64,000 nt of DNA from CANIGN01 sp041391385 (GTDB lineage: Bacteria; Bdellovibrionota; UBA2428): positions 248,001-312,000 of the forward strand of contig JAWKOD010000006.1 of the NCBI GenBank assembly GCA_041391385.1, written 5' to 3'. The stretch's first letter is position 1; each line of letters starts with the position of its first letter. A program made the translations under genes and the position numbers. Shown here in pieces: positions 9,002-16,938 of the stretch. The notes below the pieces were generated by a model. That model worked only from the letters and a program-made list of their open reading frames with translations, ran no database searches and was not told where the DNA came from.

Positions 9002-10009
9002 ATGAATTACGGCGCACGCATTGTGAGCACGGGTCTTGGCATACCCTCTAGAAAAGTTACAAATGATGACATGTCTAAAATTGTCGAAACGAGTGATGAA
9101 TGGATCACCTCGCGGACAGGCATCAAAGAGAGAAAATTTGTAGATAGCGATAATGCTGAATACATTACTCAATTATGCACACGCGCTGGCCAAGAAGCCT
9201 TGAAGAATGCGGGCCTAAAAACAACGGACATTGATGCCATGATTTCCTGCACGATTTCCGCAGAAACAGTTATGCCTAATAATTCGGCACGCGTTATGGG
9301 TGCATTGGGTATGAAGGCGACCCCTAGCTTCGATATAAGTGCAGCTTGTGGTGGCTTTGTATTTGGTCTGCACACAGCAAGAGCGCTCATACAAAATGGA
9401 TCGCACAAACGGATTATGCTTTTTGGGGCTGATGTACTATCGGCTGCTTTGAATATGAAAGATCGTTCCACCTGCGTTCTCTTTGGAGACGGTGCAGGTT
9501 GCGCTATTTTGGAACGAGTTGAAAACCCAAAACCTGAAACCGATTCTATGATTTTGGGTTCTAAAATTTACACTGATTTTGATGCTGCAGGTTCTCTTAC
9601 AATCAATGCAGGAGGAAGCCGAGCTCCCTCATGGAAAACAGAATCTCATGTTGAAAACTCCCCCTATATTCAAATGAGTGGGCAGGATGTCTTTAAGCAT
9701 GCTGTTAAGGGGATGGTTCATGCCGCAACTGAGCTTTTAACGGAACTCAAGGTTCCGACCTCCGCGATTAAGTGGTTTGTCCCACATCAAGCGAATTTAC
9801 GTATTATCGAGATGACTGCGAAGTATCTCGATTTTCCAATGGATCGTGTTTTTGTAAATATCGATACATGGGCGAACACCTCTGCGGCTACAGTAGCGAT
9901 TGCTTTAGCGGAAATGGAACAGCAGAAGAAACTTCAAAGGGGCGATTTGATCCTTCTTGACGTTTTTGGTGGCGGCTTTAACTATGGAGCAGCTTTAGTT
10001 CGATGGTAA
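9002..10009 (+). CDS. fabH: 3-oxoacyl-ACP synthase III (KAS III)
   Basis: 335 aa, full length. FabH condenses acetyl-CoA (or another acyl-CoA) with malonyl-ACP to start type II fatty-acid synthesis. The Cys-His-Asn triad is visible: Cys116 in 'DISAACGGFVFGL', the His in 'WFVPHQANLRIIE', and the Asn in 'WANTSAATVAIAL'. The thiolase-fold glycine-rich C-terminus 'LLDVFGGGFNYGAALVRW' is present. It lies 23 bp after rpmF. In many bacteria plsX sits between rpmF and fabH, but here it is missing. fabD follows after 34 bp. Confidence 0.95.
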   Translation: MNYGARIVSTGLGIPSRKVTNDDMSKIVETSDEWITSRTGIKERKFVDSDNAEYITQLCTRAGQEALKNAGLKTTDIDAMISCTISAETVMPNNSARVMGALGMKATPSFDISAACGGFVFGLHTARALIQNGSHKRIMLFGADVLSAALNMKDRSTCVLFGDGAGCAILERVENPKPETDSMILGSKIYTDFDAAGSLTINAGGSRAPSWKTESHVENSPYIQMSGQDVFKHAVKGMVHAATELLTELKVPTSAIKWFVPHQANLRIIEMTAKYLDFPMDRVFVNIDTWANTSAATVAIALAEMEQQKKLQRGDLILLDVFGGGFNYGAALVRW

Positions 10010-10043
10010 CGGTAGCGCTTAGAGGGTAGTTTAAAATTTTCAA

Positions 10044-11066
10044 ATGACGAATCAAAAGGCACTCATTGTTTTTGCAGGTCAGGGGAGTCAGTTCCCCGGG
10101 ATGGCAAAGGCTTATTTTGAGAATTTTGATCTCTATAAAAAAACACTCGAAGAAGCTTCGGATGCTTCTGGTCTCCATTTAAAAAAAATCTCATTTGATT
10201 CAAGTGAAGCTGAAATGCGAGAAAGTTCAATTGCCCAGGTTCTTATCTTAAGTTCCAGTATTGGAATGTGGAGAGTGTTAAGTAAGCAATTTGGCATTCT
10301 AGATAGGTTGAATCCTGTTTTTGCAGGGCATTCCTTGGGCGAGTACAGTGCCTTGGTTGCAGCAGGGGCTTTTGATTTTTCCGAAGCGGTGAGAGCTGTC
10401 CAAAAACGCGGGCAATTCATGAGCGAAGCTGTGGCTCCTTGCGTGGGCGCTATGCGAGCTCTTATTCTTAGAGAGCCTGCGCAAATTGAGAAGTTACAAA
10501 ACTTTTGTAAACACGTGACTCAGTTAAGCGGAAAGCTTGTTGCTGTGGCGAATTGGAATACAGAAACACAAGTGGTTTTATCAGGCTATGAAGAAGCTCT
10601 TAAGCAAGTGGATCTACTTGCAGGGAAAGAAGACGCCGGTGGAGATTGGAAGTGGATTCGCAGGAGCATAGCTCTGGATGTGAGTGGCCCTTTTCATTCG
10701 CCTCTTATGAAAAAAGCGGAAGATTTATTTCTTCCAACTTTAGAAGCTTTGAGTTTTAAAAATCAAAAGTCATCTTATATCCGAAACATCGATGCCAAAC
10801 TTTGTGAGATGAATTCAGAAGTAGAAGTTAAAAAAGCACTCAAGGAGCAAGTTTGTGGAAGTGTGCAGTGGTATCCGTCTTTGCTCTGTGCAAAAGACAG
10901 TGCAAAAGACAGTGCAAAAGATACGGCTGGCCTCCCTGTGACTGTTCATGCTGAGATTTCTCCTTCGAAAGTTTTAACGAATATGGCTTCACGAATGGAA
11001 GCTTTTAAAGAATGGAATTTTATGAATTTTGAAGACCCTTCAAAAATTGAGGAAGTTCTAAAATGA
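10044..11066 (+). CDS. fabD: Malonyl-CoA:ACP transacylase
   Basis: 340 aa. FabD transfers the malonyl group from CoA to ACP. The N-terminal 'FAGQGSQFPGM' and the nucleophile elbow 'GHSLGEYSAL' (Ser97) are typical, and 'GPFHSPLM' holds the catalytic His. It is slightly longer than usual because of a short low-complexity insert near residue 285 (AKDS repeated), encoded by a 12-bp tandem repeat. Its stop overlaps the fabG start (ATGA at 11063-11066), indicating translational coupling. Confidence 0.94.
   Translation: MTNQKALIVFAGQGSQFPGMAKAYFENFDLYKKTLEEASDASGLHLKKISFDSSEAEMRESSIAQVLILSSSIGMWRVLSKQFGILDRLNPVFAGHSLGEYSALVAAGAFDFSEAVRAVQKRGQFMSEAVAPCVGAMRALILREPAQIEKLQNFCKHVTQLSGKLVAVANWNTETQVVLSGYEEALKQVDLLAGKEDAGGDWKWIRRSIALDVSGPFHSPLMKKAEDLFLPTLEALSFKNQKSSYIRNIDAKLCEMNSEVEVKKALKEQVCGSVQWYPSLLCAKDSAKDSAKDTAGLPVTVHAEISPSKVLTNMASRMEAFKEWNFMNFEDPSKIEEVLK
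10889..10924 (+). repeat. 12-bp tandem repeat inside fabD
   Basis: Three consecutive 12-base units begin tgcaaaagac. The first two are identical (10889-10900 and 10901-10912); the third (10913-10924) differs at its end. They encode a repeated Ala-Lys-Asp-Ser, in frame, in a surface-loop region before the C-terminal helices of FabD. Because the unit is a multiple of three, copy-number changes would keep the frame. Confidence 0.85.
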
Positions 11067-11809
11067 GTTTACTTGTAGGCAAAAAGTTAGTCGTTACCGG
11101 AGGAAGTCGCGGAATTGGAAAAGCCTGTGTTGAGTTTTTCTTAGAGCAAGGTGCTAGCGTTGCTTTTACGCATACTTCTGCGAGTCCAGCTGTTTCAAGT
11201 TGGGTCGAATCACTTCAGGCAAACGGGTATAAGGTTCAGGGATTTGTTTTGAATTTGAGTCAAAGAGACCAGTTTAAAGCGACAGTGGCTCAAATTACTG
11301 AGTTTTTGGGAGGTATTGATGGCCTCTTGAATAACGCGGGTATTGCTCGGGATCAGCTTATGTTGAGGATGAAGGAAGAGGACTTTGAGGAAACCCTCAA
11401 TGTTAATTTAAAGGGGACTTATTTTTTTACAAAAGAGTGCCTGCGTCCACTTATGAAATCTGAGACAGCTTCGGTGGTTTTTGTAAGTTCCGTAGTTGGT
11501 CTTATGGGAAATAGCGGCCAAACAGCCTACTGCGCTTCTAAGGCCGCCCTGGTGGGCTTAGCGAAGTCTTTGGCGAGGGAGTTGGCCTCAAGGCAGTTGC
11601 GAGTGAATGTCCTGGCACCAGGCTTTATTGAGACTGATATGACCTCAAATTTGAGTGAAGATGCCAAAAAGTATTTTCTGACCAATATTCCCCTTGGGCG
11701 CTTGGGAAAACCCGTTGAAATTGCTCAAAGTGCGACTTATCTTCTCTCGGATATGTCACGTTACGTCACGGGCCATGTTCTGAACGTAAATGGTGGCTTG
11801 TATATTTGA
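11063..11809 (+). CDS. fabG: 3-oxoacyl-ACP reductase
   Basis: 248 aa short-chain dehydrogenase. FabG uses NADPH to reduce 3-oxoacyl-ACP. 'VTGGSRGIGKACVEFF' is the TGxxxGxG cofactor motif, 'LLNNAGIARD' is the NNAG motif, and the catalytic set is Ser142/143 (VFVSSVVG), Tyr156 and Lys160 in 'TAYCASKAAL'. The C-terminal 'YVTGHVLNVNGGLYI' is characteristic of FabG rather than generic SDRs. It is coupled to fabD by the ATGA overlap and followed by acpP after about 100 bp. Confidence 0.93.
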   Translation: MSLLVGKKLVVTGGSRGIGKACVEFFLEQGASVAFTHTSASPAVSSWVESLQANGYKVQGFVLNLSQRDQFKATVAQITEFLGGIDGLLNNAGIARDQLMLRMKEEDFEETLNVNLKGTYFFTKECLRPLMKSETASVVFVSSVVGLMGNSGQTAYCASKAALVGLAKSLARELASRQLRVNVLAPGFIETDMTSNLSEDAKKYFLTNIPLGRLGKPVEIAQSATYLLSDMSRYVTGHVLNVNGGLYI

Positions 11810-11907
11810 GGCTGATCTGTTGTTCTTGGCCCTAGAAAGATGTTATTTATGCCCGAAGTGTTTAAGGCACAGGGTTCGTTTTAAATGTGTGATTTAAGGA
11901 GTTGGTT

Positions 11908-12150
11908 ATGAACGTAGAAGACAAAGTAAAGAATATTATCGTTGAGCAGCTCAATGTAGACGGCGATGCCGTCAAACCTGAAGCAACTTTTATTGAAGAT
12001 CTCGGAGCAGACAGCCTCGACATTGTTGAATTAGTTATGACAATGGAAGAAGAGTTTGATCTTGAGATTCCCGACGAAGATGCAGAAAAAATTAAAACCG
12101 TCGGTGATGTTGTGGCTTATGTTAAAAACCACAGCAAAGAAAATCATTAA
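11908..12150 (+). CDS. acpP: Acyl carrier protein
   Basis: 80 aa acidic protein. I chose the ATG at 11908 over the in-frame TTG at 11902 because AAGGA at 11896-11900 gives a seven-base spacing and the product then begins MNVEDKVKNIIVEQL, the usual ACP start. Ser36 in 'DLGADSLDIVELVM' is the 4'-phosphopantetheine attachment site. ACP carries the growing acyl chain for the fab enzymes encoded on either side. Confidence 0.96.
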   Translation: MNVEDKVKNIIVEQLNVDGDAVKPEATFIEDLGADSLDIVELVMTMEEEFDLEIPDEDAEKIKTVGDVVAYVKNHSKENH

Positions 12151-12170
12151 AATTTAGCGGGGTTTTCGAG

Positions 12171-13403
12171 ATGAACTCCAAGCGAGTTGTGGTTACGGGC
12201 ATAGGTTGCGTAACCTCGCTCGGTTTAAATTTTGAAGATTTTTGGAAGAATATACTTGCTGCTAAAAGTGGCATTTCTATTCTTTCGAATATTCCCAGCG
12301 AAAAGTTATCTGTAAAAATCGGCGGCGAAATAAAAGATTTCGATGCTGAAAAATGGATCAATAAAAAAGACCTTCGCAGAATGGATCGTTTCATTCAGCT
12401 GGGCCTAGCCGCAAGCTTTCAAGCATGTGATCAAGCCCAATTAGATGATTTTCAAGATAAGAAGCGAGTCGGTACAATTCTTTCGAGCGGAATAGGTGGA
12501 CTTTCTTTGATTGAAGAAACTGTCCTTGAAATGGCCGCGGGAAAACGTGTTTCACCGTTTTTTATTCCTTCTATAATCTCAAACTTACTTCCGGGGCAAT
12601 TGAGTATTATCAAGGGCTTTAAGGGAGTGAATTATTGTATTACATCTGCCTGCTCTAGCTCTGCTCATGCGGTGGGAGAGGGCTTTCGCATTATCGAGCG
12701 TGGAGACGCGGATGTGATGGTCGTTGGGGGAAGTGAAGCTCCGTTAACGAATCTTTCTATTTCTGGTTTTTCTTCCATGAAAGCACTTTCTACGCGCAAT
12801 GATGCTCCTGAAAAAGCTTCTCGCCCCTTTGATGTGGATCGAGATGGTTTTGTGATGAGCGAAGGTGCCGCAACTCTTGTACTTGAAAGCCTTGAATCTG
12901 CACAAAAACGAGGCGTACCTATTCTTGCAGAAATTATTGGATACGGAACAAACTCAGATGCCTACCACATGACCTCTCCGAGTGAGGGGGGTGAAGGTGC
13001 GCGAGATTGCATGCTTTTAGCATTAAAGGATGGCAAAACTGAGCTTACAGAAGTCGATTATATCAACATGCATGGCACCTCTACGGGGGCTGGTGATGTT
13101 TCAGAGTCTGCTGCAATTGAATCGTTGTTTACGGACTGGAAACAACATTTACTCGTGAGTTCTACAAAGTCTATGACGGGTCATATGTTGGGAGCAGCTG
13201 GTGCACTTGAGGCATTGGTTTGTATCGGGGCTATTCGAGACTCAGTTATTCCTCCCACTATCAACTTGGAAAATCAGGATCCAGAGTGTCGCTTAGACTA
13301 TGTGCCTAGTGAGAAGCGTAACCATAAAGTTAAAAAAGCCATGTCGAATAGTTTTGGTTTTGGTGGCACAAACGTCTCTTTGTTGTTCTCGGAATTCAAG
13401 TAG
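12171..13403 (+). CDS. fabF: 3-oxoacyl-ACP synthase II (KAS II)
   Basis: 410 aa, full length. FabF elongates acyl-ACP with malonyl-ACP. The active-site Cys161 lies in 'YCITSACSSSAHAVGEGF'. The two histidines are in 'YINMHGTSTGAGD' and 'KSMTGHMLGAAGALEA'. The C-terminal 'SNSFGFGGTNVSLLFS' is the conserved glycine-rich motif. It starts 20 bp after acpP with the usual acpP-fabF synteny and is the last gene of the fatty-acid cluster before a 650-bp non-coding gap. Confidence 0.95.
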   Translation: MNSKRVVVTGIGCVTSLGLNFEDFWKNILAAKSGISILSNIPSEKLSVKIGGEIKDFDAEKWINKKDLRRMDRFIQLGLAASFQACDQAQLDDFQDKKRVGTILSSGIGGLSLIEETVLEMAAGKRVSPFFIPSIISNLLPGQLSIIKGFKGVNYCITSACSSSAHAVGEGFRIIERGDADVMVVGGSEAPLTNLSISGFSSMKALSTRNDAPEKASRPFDVDRDGFVMSEGAATLVLESLESAQKRGVPILAEIIGYGTNSDAYHMTSPSEGGEGARDCMLLALKDGKTELTEVDYINMHGTSTGAGDVSESAAIESLFTDWKQHLLVSSTKSMTGHMLGAAGALEALVCIGAIRDSVIPPTINLENQDPECRLDYVPSEKRNHKVKKAMSNSFGFGGTNVSLLFSEFK

Positions 13404-13436
13404 TTTTAAGGACATTGTTAAAGAATAATATTTAAA

Positions 13437-13606
13437 AGGTGGCGCGTACCCAAAGCTGTGTCCAGAGGAGTGGCCTTGGGTACGGCCGTGTTTGTTTATA
13501 CTGAGAGAACAGAGCTTGCCATTAGCTTCGGTTCAAGGAGTCGTAGGCGCGACAGCTTTGTACCGTTGAAAACGGGCTCATCAACTCCGAGGGAGTTGAC
13601 TCTTTT
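13437..13606 (+). ncRNA. Candidate structured small RNA with intrinsic terminator
   Basis: No ORF fits here, but the sequence has nested complementarity. AAAGCTGT at 13452-13459 pairs perfectly with ACAGCTTT at 13552-13559. CCTTG near 13474 can pair with CAAGG near 13534. GAAC at 13507-13510 pairs with GTTC at 13531-13534, closing a GAGCT/AGCT(T)C stem; the last two pairings partly compete. CCGTT/AACGG forms a small hairpin at 13563-13575, and the region ends in a strong terminator hairpin. A roughly 170-nt rod-like RNA on the plus strand fits. The size and rod shape would suit 6S RNA, and 'ggttcaagg' resembles a 6S segment, but I cannot establish homology. It is not recognisable as SRP RNA, tmRNA or RNase P RNA. 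Confidence 0.45.
13581..13606 (+). terminator. Rho-independent terminator
   Basis: Perfect 8-bp stem tcaactcc/ggagttga (13581-13588 and 13592-13599) with a three-base loop, followed by ctctttt. It would end the candidate small RNA, or read-through from fabF. Confidence 0.75.
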
Positions 13607-14057
13607 CTAAACAATACCAGTTTACACTAACCCTGTTCGGATTGTCTGCGCAAGAATTAAACAAAATAAGTTTATGTTTTTGTTAAGGATGCGACAATCT
13701 TTACATACTTTGTTTTTTTGACAATGTTTTTTGCCCTCACACCCTTAACTAATCCTTAATATACGAGTAACTAAGTGCCTCTGTCTCTTGACTCTTGGGT
13801 GGGCCTAAGGTAAACTAAATTAGTTTATTAACGGGGGCGGACTTGGCTTTGTCTCTGTGTAGGGGGGTGAATTTTTTGAGAAGGATTACGCTAACTTGCA
13901 AAAGTATGTTTCTTTGGAAAGCTACCTATTAATGAAGTGTTTTAGATGAATTTAAAAAACCCTAAATTTTGCTCGGCATTGTTCCTCCGTTGCGCTACAT
14001 TAAGTGAATATTGACATAATGACGTATCTATTACGTTTCACAGGCTGGAGATTTGGT
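13607..14057. other. Non-coding gap upstream of the XRE regulator
   Basis: About 450 bp without a convincing ORF and AT-rich. It contains inverted arms GATTGTC (13640-13646) and GACAATC (13693-13699), and a perfect 17-bp palindrome at 13811-13827. TTGACA occurs at 13730 and at 14011; the second is 47 bp before the regulator start, but no good -10 box follows at standard spacing. Otherwise I see nothing recognisable. Confidence 0.5.
13811..13827. promoter_or_regulatory. 17-bp palindrome, possible operator
   Basis: TAAACTAA and TTAGTTTA are perfect inverted arms around a single central A, about 230 bp upstream of the XRE-family regulator. Such dyads are typical dimeric-repressor sites, and autoregulation is possible. 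Assignment rests only on symmetry and location. Confidence 0.35.
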
Positions 14058-14360
14058 ATGAGTAGTATAAAAAGAAGTAATCAGAACCTTAAGAAAATAG
14101 CACGATTAGAATTTGCTGAGTTTTTAAGGGGTAAGAGAATTGAAGCAGGATTAACTCAAAGTGATGTTGCTAAAAAGCTTAAGTTTAAAAACGCTCAGTT
14201 TATTTCAAATATTGAAAGAGGTTTGGCGCCAGTGCCATTTCCTACCTTGAAGTTACTTATGAAGTGTTATGATATGAGTTTTGAAGAACTTTCTGAAAAG
14301 TATTTAGAGCTACAAGCTACGATATTACAGAGTGAGCTTGGTGCTAAAAAAAGTGCTTAG
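14058..14360 (+). CDS. XRE-family helix-turn-helix regulator
   Basis: 100 aa from the ATG at 14058, chosen over the GTG at 14004 because GGAG at 14047-14050 gives a seven-base spacing and the extra leader (NIDIMTYLLRFTGWRFG) is not helix-turn-helix-like. The HTH_3 domain is 'FLRGKRIEAGLTQSDVAKKL' followed by 'QFISNIERGLAPVPFPTLKL', the standard XRE pattern with the recognition helix at 'NAQFISNIE'. There is no additional ligand or protease domain, so it is a small DNA-binding protein. Targets are unknown; the upstream palindrome is a candidate site. Confidence 0.85.
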   Translation: MSSIKRSNQNLKKIARLEFAEFLRGKRIEAGLTQSDVAKKLKFKNAQFISNIERGLAPVPFPTLKLLMKCYDMSFEELSEKYLELQATILQSELGAKKSA

Positions 14361-14423
14361 ATCATAGCAGCAAAACATCTAAAACAGATGCAAGCTACTT
14401 AGCTTTATGCCAAATTAGAAACT

Positions 14424-14885
14424 ATGAAACTTCGTATAGCATCAGACCATGCCGGCTATGAACTTAAAGAGTATCTAAAAAAACAGTTCAACGATGTAGA
14501 GTGGATCGATTTAGGTCCTACGAATTCTGAATCTACACATTACCCAAAATATGCTCAAAAGCTGTGTGAGGAGCTTCTCGATAATACCCCTAAAGAAGAG
14601 CTAGAAAAGCAGCAAGGAGTCTTGATTTGCGGCTCTGGGGTGGGGATGTCGATGCAGGCTAATAGGTACATGGGAGTGCGAGCTGCCCTTTGTTGGACTC
14701 CAGAGGTAGCTGAATTGAGTCGTAAGCATAATGCTTCAAATGTGCTCTGCTTAAGCGCTCGTTTAGTAGATTCGACAATGAATTCAGAAATTCTTAAGAA
14801 ATGGCTGAATACGGCATTTGAGGGCGGGCGTCATGCCGAGAGGATTCGAATGATGGATCTAGATGAAGACTGTGAGTGCTGCTAG
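14424..14885 (+). CDS. rpiB: Ribose-5-phosphate isomerase B
   Basis: 153 aa LacAB/RpiB-family protein interconverting ribulose-5-phosphate and ribose-5-phosphate. 'IASDHAGYELKEYLK' is the N-terminal substrate-binding motif. 'GVLICGSGVGMSMQAN' contains the catalytic Cys and phosphate loop, and 'GVRAALCW' and 'HNASNVLCLSAR' are also conserved. The tail ends CECC. It sits 12 bp upstream of glyA, the common rpiB-glyA-nrdR order. Confidence 0.94.
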   Translation: MKLRIASDHAGYELKEYLKKQFNDVEWIDLGPTNSESTHYPKYAQKLCEELLDNTPKEELEKQQGVLICGSGVGMSMQANRYMGVRAALCWTPEVAELSRKHNASNVLCLSARLVDSTMNSEILKKWLNTAFEGGRHAERIRMMDLDEDCECC

Positions 14886-14897
14886 TCTTTTGCCAAA

Positions 14898-16178
14898 ATG
14901 AATGACCTGCATTTTACTCAAAAACTAACGGATAACGACCCCGAACTTTGGCAGAGCTTTGAGCGAGAATTTTCTCGTCAACGCGATCATTTGGAACTTA
15001 TTGCGAGTGAAAATTATACTTCAGCCGCTGTCATTCAGGCTATGGGAAGTATACTTACTAATAAGTATGCAGAAGGCTACCCCGGAAAACGCTATTACGG
15101 TGGTTGCGAATACGTGGATGAAGTTGAAAATCTTGCTCGAAACAGAGCAGCAGAGCTATTTAAAGTGGGGGATTTTATTCCGCACGTAAATGTCCAGTCG
15201 CACGCGGGAGCGCAGGCCAATCAGGCGGTGTTTTTAGCCTTACTTCAGCCAGGAGATAAATATTTAGCGTGTAGCTTAAGCCACGGTGGGCACCTGACAC
15301 ATGGTTCACCAGTGAATTTGTCGGGTAAGTGGTTTCAACCCGTTCATTACACTGTAAATCGTGAAACTAAGCGCATTGATATGAATGAGGTACGCGATTT
15401 AGCTCTCAAGGAAAAACCAAAATTAATTATTGCGGGTTATAGCAGTTATACGCGTGTTTTGGATTTTAAAGCTTTTCGCGACATTGCAGATGAAGTGGGC
15501 GCTAAGCTCATGGTTGATATGGCCCATTTTTCAGGGATTGTCGCTGCGAAGAAGCATCCAAGTCCTTTTCCTCATGCACATGTTGTTACGAGTACAACGC
15601 ATAAAACACTGAGAGGACCACGTTCGGGTATGATTATGTGTCACCCCGAGTTTGCAAAAGCTATTGATAGTGCGGTTTTTCCTGGGTTTCAGGGAGGACC
15701 TTTAATGCATGTTATCGCGGGTAAAGCCGTAACTTTTAAGGAAGCCTTAGAGCCAGCTTTTGTTACGTATATTGAGCAAGTATTGAAAAACTCTCAGGCT
15801 CTCTCCAATACTTTAACAAGCCTGGGTTATCGCATGGTGAGTGGGGGCACGGATAATCATATCTGTGTAATGGATCTTTCTAATAAAGAGATTACGGGTA
15901 AGGAAGCAGAAACGCTTCTGGATCATGCGGGTTTAAACGCAAATAGAAATACAATTCCTTACGATACTAAGTCCCCCATGGTTACGAGTGGTGTTCGTTT
16001 GGGAACTCCAGCGCTCACATCGCGAGGAATGAAAGAAGCCGAAATGCAGGAAGTTGCTTCATTCATTGATGAAGCTATTCAAAATAAAGCAAATGAGGAA
16101 AAAATTCTTAGTCTTAAAAAGAAAGTAAAAGATTTTGCTGTGCGTTTTCCAATTTATACAGGGCCTTTAGCTAGGTAA
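14898..16178 (+). CDS. glyA: Serine hydroxymethyltransferase
   Basis: 426 aa PLP enzyme converting serine and tetrahydrofolate to glycine and 5,10-methylene-THF. 'ELIASENYTSAAV' and 'LTNKYAEGYPGKRYYGG' form the N-terminal substrate site. 'VTSTTHKTLRGPRSGMI' contains the PLP-binding lysine. 'FPGFQGGPLMHVIAGKAV' and 'RLGTPALTSRGM' are also typical. Full length and intact, 12 bp after rpiB, with nrdR 17 bp downstream. Confidence 0.97.
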   Translation: MNDLHFTQKLTDNDPELWQSFEREFSRQRDHLELIASENYTSAAVIQAMGSILTNKYAEGYPGKRYYGGCEYVDEVENLARNRAAELFKVGDFIPHVNVQSHAGAQANQAVFLALLQPGDKYLACSLSHGGHLTHGSPVNLSGKWFQPVHYTVNRETKRIDMNEVRDLALKEKPKLIIAGYSSYTRVLDFKAFRDIADEVGAKLMVDMAHFSGIVAAKKHPSPFPHAHVVTSTTHKTLRGPRSGMIMCHPEFAKAIDSAVFPGFQGGPLMHVIAGKAVTFKEALEPAFVTYIEQVLKNSQALSNTLTSLGYRMVSGGTDNHICVMDLSNKEITGKEAETLLDHAGLNANRNTIPYDTKSPMVTSGVRLGTPALTSRGMKEAEMQEVASFIDEAIQNKANEEKILSLKKKVKDFAVRFPIYTGPLAR

Positions 16179-16195
16179 CTTGAAGGGAAGTCTTG

Positions 16196-16666
16196 ATGAA
16201 GTGTCCATTTTGCCAGAACGACGATAGTAAAGTGTTAGATTCTCGTCCCGATCCCGAGGGAAAAAGTATTCGTCGGCGTAGGGAGTGTGCTCGTTGTGGC
16301 CGACGTTGGCGTACATTAGAACGCGTCGAAGACGAGATGCCTCTTGTTATCAAAAAAAATGGTACCTATGAACCCTTTAACCGGGAGAAGCTTGTTGGCT
16401 CCATGAAGGTTTCTTGTGGAAAAAGGCCCGTTACACTTTCTCAGCTCGAACAGATTGTAGCTGATATTGAATGGGATCTTTTATCTTCTAATGCGGGAGC
16501 TGTAGAGAGCACCTCGTTAGGTGAAAAAGTTATGATGGGCCTAAAGCAAATAGATGAGATCGCTTACATTCGATATGCGAGTGTCTATAGACGCTTCAAG
16601 GATGCGGAAGAATTAATTTCTGAGATGAGGGGTCTCATTGATACGGAAGCAAATCCTTCTTCTTAA
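16196..16666 (+). CDS. nrdR: Transcriptional repressor NrdR
   Basis: 156 aa. The ATG at 16196 is preferred to the TTG at 16193 because NrdR proteins begin MKCPFC. The N-terminal zinc ribbon has 'CPFCQNDDSKVLDSR' and 'ECARCGRRWRTLERVE'. An ATP-cone domain follows (LVIKKNGTYEPFNREKLVG). NrdR senses ATP/dATP and represses ribonucleotide reductase genes; no RNR gene lies nearby. Last gene of rpiB-glyA-nrdR. Confidence 0.95.
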   Translation: MKCPFCQNDDSKVLDSRPDPEGKSIRRRRECARCGRRWRTLERVEDEMPLVIKKNGTYEPFNREKLVGSMKVSCGKRPVTLSQLEQIVADIEWDLLSSNAGAVESTSLGEKVMMGLKQIDEIAYIRYASVYRRFKDAEELISEMRGLIDTEANPSS

Positions 16667-16938
16667 GAATATAAAAATTACGTTAAGTTTTGTTTTAGAG
16701 TAGAAAACTCTTTCTCTATAACTTTAGGGATTCACATAAAATTCGCATTTTCTCATGGCGAACAAGTTACTAATTTCTCACATATTTTTATCTTTCGTCA
16801 CTGTGGTGTCACTCTCGCTTATTCAACAATGAAAATTACACCAACTCATTAAGTAACAAAACGGAACACCGAACATTGCTTTAAGTAAATTTGCAGTGTG
16901 TAGCAGAAAAAATTTCAAAGAAAGAAAAAGGAGAAAAA

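Noticed and set aside
13434..13451. Half copy of the 37451-37594 repeat (aaaaggtggcgcgtac resembles aaaaaggtagcgggtac)
   Set aside because: Similarity is limited to about 16 bases with mismatches and the rest of the module structure is absent; probably chance.
13437..13606. SRP RNA, tmRNA or RNase P RNA identity for the candidate RNA
   Set aside because: None of their conserved core sequences (SRP tetraloop region, tmRNA ends, P RNA conserved blocks) is visible.
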